DNA of 64,000 nt, taken from positions 456,224-520,223 of the forward strand of contig NZ_MQSU01000001.1 in assembly GCF_001907245.1 (NCBI RefSeq), read 5' to 3'. Positions 7,809-16,731 of this stretch are shown here, piece by piece (the stretch's first letter is position 1; every line of letters starts with the position of its first letter). The position numbers and the translations under genes are program-made. The notes beneath the pieces are model-generated. The model had not been told where the DNA came from. It ran no database searches and saw only the letters and a list, made by a program, of their open reading frames with translations. Source of the DNA: Boudabousia liubingyangii (lineage in GTDB: Bacteria; Actinomycetota; Actinomycetes; Actinomycetales; Actinomycetaceae).

Positions 7809-8894
7809 ATGACTAACCCTCAGGACGCCTCCCCCACCCCGGAGCAGATTCGCCGCTGGCGCCGCTACCTAGCGGAAGAACGCCACGAGGCGGACACCTA
7901 CCGGGCACTGGCGCGCACCCGCGACGGGGAAGAACGCGAAATCCTGAACCGGCTAGTCGAAGCTGAAGGTCGCCACGAAGCCTACTGGCTCAACCTCCTG
8001 GGCGAACACGCCCTACCCGCCCCCAAGGTACCCTGGCGTTCCCGTCTACTATCCGCCTTCGCGCTGACCTTCGGTTCCATCTTCGTCCTAGCGATGATGC
8101 AGCGTACCGAACAGCGTAGCGCCTACGATATCGACCAAGACGTCCCCGCCCAGATGGCCGCCGACGAACACGTCCACGGCGAGGTCGTACGCGCCCTCGC
8201 CGCAAAGGGACGCTCCCAGCTTTCAGGCATGTTCCGCGCCGGGGTATTTGGGATCAATGACGGCCTCGTCTCAAACCTGGCCCTGATTCTAGGTATTGCT
8301 GCGGCCGGCGCCGCCCAAAACATGGTGATCCTAGCGGGCGTTTCCGGCCTCCTAGCCGGGGCCCTATCCATGGCCGCAGGCGAATACATTTCCGTTAAAT
8401 CCCAACGCGAACTACTAGAGGCCTCAGCCCCAGACCCCGCCGCTAGTACGCACCTGCCCGAACTGGATGTGGACGCTAACGAACTGGCACTGATCTTCCG
8501 GGCCCGCGGCATTCCTGAACAGGAAGCCCAAGCTAAAGCTGACGCCCTACTAGCATCCTTTGAATCCGCCCAATTAGAACCCGTCCCGCACGAAGTTAGC
8601 CCCGATTTTGAAGAGGTCGGTTCCGCGCGCACCGCCGCCATGACCTCTTTTGTCTTCTTCGCTTTAGGGGCCCTGCTACCGCTACTGCCCTTCCTGTTTG
8701 GGCTCACCGGACTAACCGGGGTCGTAGTCGCTTTAACCGTAGTGGGCATGGCGTTACTATTTACCGGTGGAGTCGTTGGGATCCTCTCTGGGCAACCACC
8801 CTTCTGGCGGGGTATCCGACAACTCTTAATCGGCTTCGGGGCCGCCGGCGCCACCTACGCCCTAGGCTGGCTATTTGGAACCAGCGGCATCTGA
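7809..8894 (+). CDS. Ferritin-like/VIT1 fusion metal exporter (MbfA type)
   Basis: A 361-residue fusion. Residues 1-130 are a rubrerythrin/ferritin-like four-helix domain with metal-binding Glu/His pairs (EERHEAD, EAEGRHEA, DEHVHGE). Residues 135-361 are a VIT1/CCC1 transporter domain with five membrane segments, including the conserved FGINDGLVSN and MAAGEYISVKSQ motifs. Characterised members (MbfA) export iron or manganese using the ferritin part as sensor or ferroxidase. The likely role is protection from excess iron. The gene starts 16 bases after the YtxH-like gene, with which it may be co-transcribed. Confidence 0.88.
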   Translation: MTNPQDASPTPEQIRRWRRYLAEERHEADTYRALARTRDGEEREILNRLVEAEGRHEAYWLNLLGEHALPAPKVPWRSRLLSAFALTFGSIFVLAMMQRTEQRSAYDIDQDVPAQMAADEHVHGEVVRALAAKGRSQLSGMFRAGVFGINDGLVSNLALILGIAAAGAAQNMVILAGVSGLLAGALSMAAGEYISVKSQRELLEASAPDPAASTHLPELDVDANELALIFRARGIPEQEAQAKADALLASFESAQLEPVPHEVSPDFEEVGSARTAAMTSFVFFALGALLPLLPFLFGLTGLTGVVVALTVVGMALLFTGGVVGILSGQPPFWRGIRQLLIGFGAAGATYALGWLFGTSGI

Positions 8895-8977
8895 ACAGAA
8901 CCAATAACGACTGACAGCACACCAAGTTAATACCTACACCAGACCACAGATCGAAACGCAGGAAGGAACACTAACTG

Positions 8978-9913
8978 ATGCTAAGCACGCTTTATAGCAC
9001 CAGCTGGGGCTCAGAGAATATCAACATTTCTCTTGAGCAAGCTTTCCGTGCCCTAGACCTGATTGGCGTCTTCCTAAACGGCATTATTGGTGGGCGAATC
9101 GCCCGCGCGAAACGCTTCGACGCGGTGGGCTTCATCGTGCTGGCCATCATGTCCGCCATGGGTGGCGGCATTATCCGTGACGTCATGTTGGACGCCGGCC
9201 CGCCCTTCGCGATCACTGACCCGTACTACCTGTACACGGCCATCGCCGGTGCGACCGTAGCCCTGATGTTCCGCTTTGACTCGAAGTGGTCTAACCGTTT
9301 CATCACCGTGGCCGACGGGATCGTCCTAGGTGTCTGGTCGGCAACCGGCGTTATTAAAGCCATGAACCTGGGGTTCCAGCCCATGCCGGCCCTACTTATG
9401 GGTATGCTCACCGCCATTGGTGGCGGCATGATTCGCGATATTGCCGCCGGTTCGGTTCCCATGGTCTTCGGTGGTAACTACCTCTACGCCACCCCCGCAG
9501 CGATCTCTTCCCTAACCACCCTGGGCTTCTGGTACATGGGTGAACAGCGCCTAGGTATGGCTGCCTCTACCGTGGTAGGTGCCAGCATCACCGTGCTGGC
9601 GCAGTGGCGTAAATGGACCCTTCCCCAGGCGAATGACTGGACCCTGACCGTGACGGCCACGCAGCTTAAACGCATGCTGAAACGTCAACGTGAAGTCACC
9701 ATTGAGCAGGCCATTGAACAGGCCGTGACCGCGGCAACCGAAGCGGCCACCACTGCCGCGACCGAGGCTGCCTCGGAAGCCGCCGCGGAAGCCATTGCCG
9801 AGGCCGCAGAAAACGCCGCCCGCGAAGCCGCTACTGAAAGCCTGACCCACTCCACTGCCCAGGCCCTAGACGGAGCTAAACTTGAGCCCCCGCAGACACC
9901 GCCGAATAGCTGA
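8978..9913 (+). CDS. TRIC/UPF0126 family membrane protein with an Ala/Glu-rich tail
   Basis: A 311-residue protein with two copies of the TRIC (UPF0126, YadS-like) three-helix repeat over residues about 20-205. Each repeat carries the glycine hallmark: AMGGGIIRDV and AIGGGMIRDIAAGS. Bacterial TRIC homologues are trimeric cation channels. The C-terminal 80 residues are unusual for the family: an alanine/glutamate repeat of roughly 4-residue periodicity (EAA, EAT units) that should form a long helix or coiled coil. AAGGAA lies upstream of ATG 8978. The last 32 bases overlap the following nuclease gene. Confidence 0.85.
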   Translation: MLSTLYSTSWGSENINISLEQAFRALDLIGVFLNGIIGGRIARAKRFDAVGFIVLAIMSAMGGGIIRDVMLDAGPPFAITDPYYLYTAIAGATVALMFRFDSKWSNRFITVADGIVLGVWSATGVIKAMNLGFQPMPALLMGMLTAIGGGMIRDIAAGSVPMVFGGNYLYATPAAISSLTTLGFWYMGEQRLGMAASTVVGASITVLAQWRKWTLPQANDWTLTVTATQLKRMLKRQREVTIEQAIEQAVTAATEAATTAATEAASEAAAEAIAEAAENAAREAATESLTHSTAQALDGAKLEPPQTPPNS

Positions 9914-10652
9914 CCTGCTAAGCCTGCTGCTGACCTTAGCGCTCTCAGCCTACCTGCTGGTTCCCGGACTGGGACTGGACCTGCTGAAGCTAGAAAAACG
10001 CTTCGGGTGGAGTGTCCCAACGCCGTGGAGCGAACCAGCGAAACCGGTCGGTAATGACCTGGCCCAAGCCGTTGAGTCCCTGCGCGTGCGCGGTGGGAAG
10101 TACGAATCCACTCACCCCTACCATCGGGACGTTTTCGGACAGGCGTGGGCTGATGAGGACCATAACGGCTGCGATACTCGCAATGACATCCTGGCCCGGG
10201 ACCTAAAGGAAGTTACCTATAAAAATCCGGCCCGTCCCTGCAAGGTCATGTCCGGAACTCTAGCTGAACCCTACACCGGCCAAATCATGCACTTTCAGCG
10301 GGGCCCGAAGACCTCTCCCCTAGTGCAGATCGACCATGTTGTGGCCCTAGGTGATGCTTGGCGTTCCGGGGCTGAAACCTGGGACCTGGCGAGGCGACAA
10401 AAGTTTGCTAACGACCCACTGAACCTACTGGCCACGGAAGGCCAAGCTAATGAGGATAAAGGCTCACTGTCCGCAGATCAGTGGCTACCCCCAGAAACCA
10501 ACTACCACTGCGCTTATGTAGCCCGGCAGGTGGCCGTGAAGAGTAAGTGGAATCTTTCAGTAACCAAACCGGAACTCAATACCTTCCGCAAGGTCCTGCG
10601 GGGCTGCCCGGGGCAGCACCTACCCCAAGACCTGAATCAGGTTCACCCCTGA
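9882..10652 (+). CDS. Secreted or membrane-anchored HNH (DUF1524-type) nuclease
   Basis: A 256-residue protein with a TTG start at 9882, supported by GGAG eight bases upstream. Basic residues and a hydrophobic segment (9-30) form a signal peptide or anchor, followed by a nuclease domain. The HNH elements are QIDHVVALGDAW (catalytic Asp-His) and NDPLNLLATEGQANEDKG (Asn and downstream acid). Cysteine pairs (CDTR...PCKVM and NYHCAY...GCPG) suit an oxidising extracellular place. Related proteins are extracellular nucleases of actinobacteria that may release nucleotides or degrade foreign DNA. It overlaps the TRIC gene, so the two are probably co-translated. Confidence 0.83.
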   Translation: MSPRRHRRIADLLSLLLTLALSAYLLVPGLGLDLLKLEKRFGWSVPTPWSEPAKPVGNDLAQAVESLRVRGGKYESTHPYHRDVFGQAWADEDHNGCDTRNDILARDLKEVTYKNPARPCKVMSGTLAEPYTGQIMHFQRGPKTSPLVQIDHVVALGDAWRSGAETWDLARRQKFANDPLNLLATEGQANEDKGSLSADQWLPPETNYHCAYVARQVAVKSKWNLSVTKPELNTFRKVLRGCPGQHLPQDLNQVHP

Positions 10653-10679
10653 GGAAGCCAGACGCCAAGCCAGTACAAC

Positions 10680-10700
10680 ACCCTCGAAAGTGAGGGTTTT
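10680..10700 (+). terminator. Intrinsic terminator after the HNH nuclease gene
   Basis: ACCCTC (10680-10685) and GAGGGT (10692-10697) form a six-pair stem with a GAAAGT loop, followed by a short T run. Confidence 0.6.
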
Positions 10701-10752
10701 CGCCTAAATCGACCGGACAGAAGCGCCGGCCATGGTTCTCAGCTCGGGCTGT

Positions 10753-12066
10753 TTAGCGGCTCAGATCCAGTAGGTGCGACAGGATCCCCGGACCGTTCGT
10801 ACCAATCCCGGAATGCTGGTATTCATTCGTAATGTAGGGGCGCAAGCCAATCATTTCAGCAGTCACCAGTGAGGGCTCTACCGGGACGAAAATGTCCTCA
10901 TAGTAGATCGCGGCGGCACCTGGAATATCCACGTCCTTTAGCACCTCGGGTAGGTACAGGGGTGGCCAGTCGGTTTCTTCCGCTAGGGCGTTCGCCAATC
11001 CCTTTAGGGGACGCAGGGCGGGGTCTTCCTCGAACTGCCAGGGGTAAATGTGTTCGCCGGTCAGGTAGAAGGGTTCGCTGCGGTCGAGGGGGTTCGCGTC
11101 CTCGGCAAAACCGGGAACCTCTGCGCGCATGCGGTGAGCGGACCAGCTAGTGGGTTGGCCCTGAAGTTCCGGGGTGGCGCCCGCGTAAATCGTTTCATGC
11201 ATGAGGCCGTATAGGGGGCTGCCCTCGTAGGAAAGTTGCGCACCCACCGCGGACAGGAACTCGCCGCGTAGGCGACGCTGTCCACCAATCGTGGTGAAGG
11301 GGTCTGCGAAGTGGTAGTGCAAGAAGGTGAAGCCGCGGTCGCGACCTAGGTTGACGCCCAGCATCCGCAGGCGGCGGGAAGTGAGGCGCTCGCCGGTGGG
11401 AAGGAACTCTTCGACCTCGTTTAGGTGGGCGCAGACCTCACGGATAGTGGCCTCGTCTTGGGGGAAGTCGCGGTAGTACTGCTGGGAGCGCATCGCGACC
11501 TTCGAGTAGGTCAGGCGGTACAGGTCGTCCGCATCGCGGTCCAGGGCGGGCGTGCCGCCGGTGTAGAGGACTCGGTTGAGGGCCTGCGGGTAGTGAGACA
11601 GGTAGGCGGTGATGCAGAAGCCGCCATAGGACTGGCCGAAGGCCGCCCAAGGTTTGCCGTTGTTGAGTTCGGCTCGGAAGGCTTCCGCGTCGGCTACGAT
11701 CTGGTCGGCGCGTAGGAGTTTCGCGTACTGCAGCTGGGTCTGCTCATCCCCTAGGGCGGCTAGGGAGCGGGCGTCCATGCGGGTGGAGCGGCCCACGCCG
11801 CGCTGCTCTAGTAGTAGGACGCGATATTCCTTTAGTAGGCGTCCTAGCCAGCCGCCGGAAGGGTCTAGTGGCTGGGGGACGGCACCGCCGGGGCCGCCCT
11901 GGAAGAAGACCAGCATGGGTTTGTTTTCCCCGCCCTCGGGGACAATCTGACGACCGAAGACCTCTAGGGTGCCAAGGGGGCCATTAGGCTGGTTGTGGTT
12001 CCAGGGTAGGTCCATGGTGTGGTCATGGATGGTATATGAGTCAATCTTCCAAGTTTCTGTGCGCAT
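10753..12066 (-). CDS. Alpha/beta-hydrolase, proline iminopeptidase family (S33)
   Basis: A 437-residue cytoplasmic hydrolase. The oxyanion loop is FFQGGPGG (about residue 54), the nucleophile elbow GQSYGG (about 144), and LEQRGVGRS follows the conserved S33 strand. The catalytic His is probably in EYQHSGIG near the C-terminus. Length and architecture match the long prolyl aminopeptidase branch, which removes N-terminal proline from peptides. ATG 12066 is the only sensible start. It stands alone, downstream of the ThiD-like gene on the same strand with 73 bases between. Confidence 0.85.
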   Translation of the reverse strand: MRTETWKIDSYTIHDHTMDLPWNHNQPNGPLGTLEVFGRQIVPEGGENKPMLVFFQGGPGGAVPQPLDPSGGWLGRLLKEYRVLLLEQRGVGRSTRMDARSLAALGDEQTQLQYAKLLRADQIVADAEAFRAELNNGKPWAAFGQSYGGFCITAYLSHYPQALNRVLYTGGTPALDRDADDLYRLTYSKVAMRSQQYYRDFPQDEATIREVCAHLNEVEEFLPTGERLTSRRLRMLGVNLGRDRGFTFLHYHFADPFTTIGGQRRLRGEFLSAVGAQLSYEGSPLYGLMHETIYAGATPELQGQPTSWSAHRMRAEVPGFAEDANPLDRSEPFYLTGEHIYPWQFEEDPALRPLKGLANALAEETDWPPLYLPEVLKDVDIPGAAAIYYEDIFVPVEPSLVTAEMIGLRPYITNEYQHSGIGTNGPGILSHLLDLSR

Positions 12067-12099
12067 GCATTTAGTCTATCTGAAGGCTGCGTCACAGGG

Positions 12100-12145
12100 C
12101 AGTGGGGCGCCAAAGCAGTGGGCGCCAGAGCAGTGGGCGTCAGGG
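12100..12145. repeat. Three tandem copies of a 15-16 base unit
   Basis: CAGTGGGGCGCCAAAG, CAGTGGGCGCCAGAG and CAGTGGGCGTCAGGG follow each other directly and run into the last codons and stop of the ThiD-like gene. It may be slippage-prone. No function is apparent. Confidence 0.7.
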
Positions 12146-12952
12146 CAGCAGGCTAATGGTGTCGAACTCAAGCCCGGTGGGGCGTGGGCAGGCCAGTGCT
12201 GCACGCACTTGAGCCCGGGCCTGCTCTACGGCGGCTAAGGGTTCTTGTCCCTTCGCTAGGCCCACGGTAATCAGGGAAGCTAAGGTGCAGCCGGTGCCGT
12301 TAACGGGCTGATCCCCGATCTTCGGGTCGCTGAGGACGTGCAGGTCGCCCCCCTCGTAATAGACGTCAGCGGCTTCCGGCCCGCTTAGCCGCATTCCGCC
12401 CTTGACCAGGACGCCCCGGCCGGTTTCTTCACCAAGTTGGCGGGCCAGTTCTTTAAGTTCGTTGAGGTCCGCTTGGCCGGTAACTTCGCGGCCGGCTAGA
12501 AGTTGGGCTTCAGAGAGGTTCGGGGTGATGATCCGTCCCAGTGGTAGCAGTTCGGTCTTCAGGTCACGAATGGTTTTTTCGTTCTCTTTGGGGGCAGAAC
12601 CGGATTTAAAGAACAGGACTGGGTCGATGACGATATTTTTTGTCCCGCCGGTCTGCTCACTCTGGGCGCGCAGGAAGTCCGCGGTGGCGTGTAGGTTTTC
12701 GGCACTGCCTAGCAGCCCCGTCTGGATTGCATCTAACTGTCCGGCAGCGGCAAAAGAGGCCCACATTTGTGCGCTCAGGTGCTGGGCGGGAACTACGAGC
12801 TTTTGCACCTCTCCCTTTGGGGGTAGGGCAATACTGCAGGTGAGGATCGGGAAGGCGCGGACTTGGCGGGCGGTATGGGCGGCGAAGTCTACGCTTAGGC
12901 CGCCGGCGCCCGAAGCGGTCAGGCCGGCGATGATCATACTGGTGGGGCTCAT
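12140..12952 (-). CDS. thiD: Hydroxymethylpyrimidine/phosphomethylpyrimidine kinase-like protein (ThiD family)
   Basis: A ribokinase-fold kinase of 270 residues. The N-terminal substrate motif reads AGLTASGAGGLSVD in place of the usual SDSSGGAGIQAD. The C-terminal ATP/anion-hole motif PVNGTGCTLAS (216-226) is intact and contains the catalytic region. KGG (about 184-186) and DPVLF (110-114) also match the family. ThiD phosphorylates HMP and then HMP-P for thiamine synthesis. The divergent N-terminus leaves room for a pyridoxal-kinase-like specificity. No other thiamine genes and no TPP riboswitch were seen nearby. Confidence 0.78.
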   Translation of the reverse strand: MSPTSMIIAGLTASGAGGLSVDFAAHTARQVRAFPILTCSIALPPKGEVQKLVVPAQHLSAQMWASFAAAGQLDAIQTGLLGSAENLHATADFLRAQSEQTGGTKNIVIDPVLFFKSGSAPKENEKTIRDLKTELLPLGRIITPNLSEAQLLAGREVTGQADLNELKELARQLGEETGRGVLVKGGMRLSGPEAADVYYEGGDLHVLSDPKIGDQPVNGTGCTLASLITVGLAKGQEPLAAVEQARAQVRAALACPRPTGLEFDTISLLP

Positions 12953-13100
12953 AATCCCCGAATTCTACCCCCGTTTGGTGGGCCTACTACTGCTGACTTA
13001 CCAGCGGCGGCGGAAATCCAGGAGCCTAAAATGCGCTAATACAACAGTGCAAAGCCTACGCTCTAAGAGTGTTTTAATAGCGTTTACCCCCGCGGGCAGT

Positions 13101-13106
13101 TAGTAT
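13101..13106 (+). promoter_or_regulatory. Possible -10 box for a leaderless transcript
   Basis: TAGTAT ends six bases before the ATG at 13113 and no Shine-Dalgarno is present, so transcription could begin at the start codon. No good -35 is seen. Confidence 0.35.
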
Positions 13107-13112
13107 TCGAAT

Positions 13113-13919
13113 ATGACTAATACAACTAAAGCAGTGATTCTTGCCCGTGGTTTGGGGACGCGCATGCGCGCCGCCGCCGATGATGCTCAGCTCAGCGAAG
13201 AGCAGGCGAAAGCCGCCGACGCTGGCGTAAAGGGAATGATCAACGTTGGTCGCCCCTTCCTAGACTACGTAATTTCCGCCCTGGCCGATGCTGGCGTCAC
13301 CGACGTCTGCCTAGTAATCGGTCCGGAACACGACATGATGCGCGAATACTACGGTAGCCCCGACATTAAGCGCGTTAAGATGCACTTTGCCGTTCAGGAA
13401 GAGCCCCTGGGTACCGCCAACGCGGTCCTAGCCGCTGAAGAGTTCGCTGGCGAGGATGCTTTCATCGTCGTCAACTCTGATAACTACTACTCTGCCGGAA
13501 GCCTCACCAAGCTGGCCGCCGCTGAAGGTGCCGCCATGCTGGGTTACGAACGCGAAGCCCTAATCTCTGGCTCCAATATTCCCGAGGATCGCGTTGCCGC
13601 CTTCGCGATCATCGATCAGGACGGTAACCAACTGGTTGACATGCTGGAAAAGCCGGCCCCTGAGGTGCTAGCTTCCCGCCCGAATGCTCGTATCTCCATG
13701 AACGCTTTCCGTTTCACCAAGCCTGTCTTCGAGGCTTGCAAGAACATTGACAAGTCCATTCGCGGTGAGTACGAACTAGCTGACTCCCTACGTTACCTGC
13801 TATCTCACGGCACCCCGATTGAGGTTGTCCCGGTAGCCGAGGGCGTGCTGGACATGTCCCGCCGCACCGACATTGCCGCCGTTAAGGACGCCCTGTCCGG
13901 CATTGAGGTTTCCCTCTGA
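13113..13919 (+). CDS. Sugar-1-phosphate nucleotidyltransferase
   Basis: A 268-residue NTP_transferase (GT-A-like Rossmann) protein. The nucleotide loop LARGLGTRMR (10-19) replaces the canonical LAGGxGTRL, with Arg in place of the first Gly. VQEEPLGTANAV (about 105-116) and NSDNYY (about 128-133) mark the sugar and metal sites. It should couple a sugar-1-phosphate to an NTP, releasing PPi. It overlaps the following sugar kinase by one base (TGATG), so the pair probably forms a two-step salvage route from free sugar to NDP-sugar. The sugar is not known. GlmU is unlikely: there is no left-handed beta-helix domain. Confidence 0.8.
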   Translation: MTNTTKAVILARGLGTRMRAAADDAQLSEEQAKAADAGVKGMINVGRPFLDYVISALADAGVTDVCLVIGPEHDMMREYYGSPDIKRVKMHFAVQEEPLGTANAVLAAEEFAGEDAFIVVNSDNYYSAGSLTKLAAAEGAAMLGYEREALISGSNIPEDRVAAFAIIDQDGNQLVDMLEKPAPEVLASRPNARISMNAFRFTKPVFEACKNIDKSIRGEYELADSLRYLLSHGTPIEVVPVAEGVLDMSRRTDIAAVKDALSGIEVSL

Positions 13920-15187
13920 TGTCTGAGGTTCCAGCCGAGTTGGTAAACGGGGCACTACCGCGTCCCGCCCAGTCCGTGACTTGGTTCGTGCCCGGCCGCA
14001 TTGAGGTCCTAGGTAAACACACCGACTATGCGGGTGGCCGGTCACTACTGGCCGCCGCGAACCGCGGGATTACCTTCAAGGCCCGCCGCAATGGCGAACA
14101 GGTCGTGCGCGTCACCTCTGATGCGACCGAGGGCGTAGCCGAACTACCCCTAGAAACCCAGATTGACGGGTTTGGTGGGGGTCACTGGGCTGGCTATGCG
14201 GCCGCGGTCGTCACCCGACTGGTGAAGAACTTCGGTGACCAGGTAGTGGGTGCTGATATTGAAATGAGCACCGACCTGCCTTTGGCTTCGGGGATGTCTT
14301 CTTCCTCGGCCATGGTGGTGGGTTTGGCCCGCTGCCTAATGGACCTGTCCGGGATCGAATCTGAGGACCTGTTCCGCCGTAACGTGGGTAGCCCCGAAGA
14401 GATGGCCGCCTACTTGGCCTGCATTGAAAACGGCATGAGCTTCAAGGAACTTGAAGGTCACCGTGGCGTGGGCACTTTCGGTGGTTCAGAAGACCATACG
14501 GCCATGCTCTGCGGTGAAGCTGATGCCCTAGTGCAGTACAGTTTCTGCCCGGTCCGTCGTGAGGATGTGGTGCCCTTCCCGACCGATCATTCCTTCGTGA
14601 TTGCGGTCAGTGGCGTACTGGCTGAAAAGACCGGTGCTGCCCTGGAACTTTACAACCGCACATCCCGGACCGTCAGTGACATCCTGTCCCTGTGGAATGA
14701 GCACACCGGCCGTCAGGACCTATTCCTAGCTGATGCCGTAGCGTCCAGTCCGGAAGCTGCTGATCAGTTACGTGAACTGGTTGAGGAAGGTTCTTACCAG
14801 CAGGCCCGCCTAGAGCAGTTCCTACTGGAGAGTTACGAGTTGGTTCCGCAGGCGGCTGCGGCCCTGGCTGAAGGGGATCTTGATTCCTTTGGCGAGGTCG
14901 TGGACATGTCCCAGAAGTGGACTGACGAGGCCCTGGGTAACCAGGTCCCTGAGACTCGTTCTTTGGCTGCTTCGGCCCGTAAGTTGGGGGCGGTTGCCGC
15001 TTCTGCTTTCGGCGCTGGTTTTGGCGGTTCGGTTTGGGCCTTGGTACCGACCGAACAGGTTGATTCCTTCACTGAGGCTTGGCGGGAAGCTTACCTTTCT
15101 GAGTTCCCCGAGGTCGCAGAGCGCGTCAGTTTCGTAACTACCCGCCCGGGTGGTCGCCTACGTCGCCTAGAACTAGACCTAGGCTAA
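13919..15187 (+). CDS. Galactokinase-like GHMP sugar kinase
   Basis: A GHMP-family kinase of 422 residues. The galactokinase-type N-terminal signature is present but altered: GRIEVLGKHTDYAGG has Lys33 where galactokinases have the sugar-contacting Glu. The ATP loop PLASGMSSSSA (121-131) is intact and the catalytic Asp is in FGGSEDHTAM instead of the usual MDQ context. The C-terminal GAGFGGSVWAL matches GHMP motif 3. It probably phosphorylates the anomeric hydroxyl of an unidentified hexose or uronic acid. It forms a pair with the overlapping nucleotidyltransferase, unlike Leloir operons, where galT would be expected. Confidence 0.82.
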   Translation: MSEVPAELVNGALPRPAQSVTWFVPGRIEVLGKHTDYAGGRSLLAAANRGITFKARRNGEQVVRVTSDATEGVAELPLETQIDGFGGGHWAGYAAAVVTRLVKNFGDQVVGADIEMSTDLPLASGMSSSSAMVVGLARCLMDLSGIESEDLFRRNVGSPEEMAAYLACIENGMSFKELEGHRGVGTFGGSEDHTAMLCGEADALVQYSFCPVRREDVVPFPTDHSFVIAVSGVLAEKTGAALELYNRTSRTVSDILSLWNEHTGRQDLFLADAVASSPEAADQLRELVEEGSYQQARLEQFLLESYELVPQAAAALAEGDLDSFGEVVDMSQKWTDEALGNQVPETRSLAASARKLGAVAASAFGAGFGGSVWALVPTEQVDSFTEAWREAYLSEFPEVAERVSFVTTRPGGRLRRLELDLG

Positions 15188-15247
15188 GCGAAAGGGCAAA
15201 GTTTTAGCGCCCCATACTGATCGGGTTCACCGATCTTAAAAGCAAAT

Positions 15248-15296
15248 ACCCCCGTTTTCACACCTTTATTGGTGTCGGAAACGGGGGTGCTTTTTG
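15248..15296. terminator. Intrinsic terminator between convergent genes
   Basis: ACCCCCGTTT pairs with AAACGGGGGT around an inner CACACC/GGTGT stem, followed by TTTTT. It ends the sugar kinase transcript and probably also that of dnaB from the other strand. Confidence 0.88.
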
Positions 15297-15375
15297 TAGT
15301 TTTATGTGGTCTTAGCACCTTTAAACCAAGGCCAGCTAAGCCGGGTCAGAAGAACCCAGGCCGGAATAAACTAGG

Positions 15376-16731
15376 TCAGAAGCTGGCGCCCTCGGAAACA
15401 GTTTCCTTAGCTTTATTACCGAAACGGGAACGGTGACCCTGGAAGACAACCGCGATGGTGGCGGTTTCACCGTTACGGTGCTTAGCGACGTGGATGTCGG
15501 CCTCGCCCGGACGGTCTTCCTTGTTGTAGTAGTCGGGGCGGTGCAGCAGCATAATCACGTCCGCGTCCTGTTCCAGTGAGCCCGATTCACGCAGGTCAGC
15601 CATCATCGGTTTACGGTCGGTTCGCTGTTCGGGGCCACGGTTTAGCTGGGCGGCGGCAATCACCGGGATCTGTAGTTCCTTAGCTAGAAGCTTCAGTGAA
15701 CGTGAGAACTCGGAGACTTCCTGCTGACGGGATTCCACGCGCTTACCCGAGGACATTAGCTGCAAGTAGTCCACGGCGATCAGCTGCAGGTTGTGCTGCT
15801 GCTTGAGGCGGCGGGCTTTGGCGCGGATTTCACCCATGGTCAGGTTGGGGGAATCGTCAATGAACAGGGGGGCCTCATTGAGGCGGTCCATGTTTTTGGC
15901 GATCTTCTTCCAGTCTTCTTCCTCTAGGTTGCCTTTGTTTAGGCGGGAGAGCAGCACGTTGGTTTCGGCGGCTAGCATGCGTCGGGCGATTTCTTCGCGG
16001 GACATTTCTAGGGAGAAGATCGCGGCGGGCATATTGTTGTGGATGGCGGCTGAGCGGCAGAAGTCCAGGGCCAGCGTGGATTTACCCATGGCGGGACGAC
16101 CGGCGACGATGATCATCTGGCCGGGGTGGAGTCCGCCGGTTAGTTCGTCGAGGTCGCTAAAGCCGGTTGGGACAGAGCCTTCCACTTTGCCTTGGGCGGC
16201 GGCGACGATGGAGTCGACGGTGGCCGGCAGGATGTCTTTTAGGGGCGCGTAGTCGTTACTGGTGGCGTCCTCGCTGATGGACATGACTTCGCGCTGGGCC
16301 GCGTCTACTAGGGCGGAGGTTTCCCCGCCGTCGTCGGCGTAGCCCAGCTGGGCGATTCGGGTGCCGGCGTTGACTAGGCGACGCAGGATGGAGCGTTCGC
16401 GGACGATTTCGGCGTAGTACACGGCCGAGGCTGCCGTGGGTACCACGTTGATGAGGGTGTGGATATATTCGGGTCCGCCCACCTGGTTTAGTTTGCCTTC
16501 ACGTTTGAGGACATCCGCGATGGTGATGGCGTCGGCGGGGTGGCCAGAGGCGAAGGTTTGCACAATGGCAGTGAAGGTGAGGGCGTTGCGAAGTTCGTAG
16601 AAGTCGTCCGGTTTGAGGATGCGTTCGACCTCGGCAATGGCGTCTTTGGAGAGCAGCATGGACCCTAGGACCGACTGTTCGGCCTCTAGGTCTTGTGGTG
16701 GAACGCGATCAAACTGCGTATTTTCAGCCAT
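15376..16731 (-). CDS. dnaB: Replicative DNA helicase DnaB
   Basis: DnaB of 451 residues, normal length and without an intein. The N-terminal helical domain (8-115) begins with PPQDLEAEQSVLG. The RecA-like motor follows a linker (about 165-185). Walker A is GRPAMGKST (211-219), the Walker B strand is LQLIAVDYLQLM, and QLNRGPEQR with RESGSLEQDAD forms the DNA-binding region. It unwinds DNA at the fork as a hexamer. The usual rpsF-ssb-rpsR-rplI genes would lie upstream, but here a DnaA-box-rich spacer and a divergent MATE gene do. Confidence 0.97.
   Translation of the reverse strand: MAENTQFDRVPPQDLEAEQSVLGSMLLSKDAIAEVERILKPDDFYELRNALTFTAIVQTFASGHPADAITIADVLKREGKLNQVGGPEYIHTLINVVPTAASAVYYAEIVRERSILRRLVNAGTRIAQLGYADDGGETSALVDAAQREVMSISEDATSNDYAPLKDILPATVDSIVAAAQGKVEGSVPTGFSDLDELTGGLHPGQMIIVAGRPAMGKSTLALDFCRSAAIHNNMPAAIFSLEMSREEIARRMLAAETNVLLSRLNKGNLEEEDWKKIAKNMDRLNEAPLFIDDSPNLTMGEIRAKARRLKQQHNLQLIAVDYLQLMSSGKRVESRQQEVSEFSRSLKLLAKELQIPVIAAAQLNRGPEQRTDRKPMMADLRESGSLEQDADVIMLLHRPDYYNKEDRPGEADIHVAKHRNGETATIAVVFQGHRSRFGNKAKETVSEGASF

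Noticed and set aside
8123-8854. Long antisense frame opposite the ferritin/VIT gene
   Set aside because: It mirrors the transporter codon structure, has no ribosome site, and its translation is Ser/Ala/Arg-rich with no recognisable fold.
12402-13103. Plus-strand frame opposite the ThiD-like gene
   Set aside because: It is a shadow of a clear kinase gene and encodes low-complexity Arg/Ser-rich sequence.
12953-13112. TPP riboswitch near the ThiD-like gene
   Set aside because: No thi-box core sequence or matching stem arrangement could be seen.
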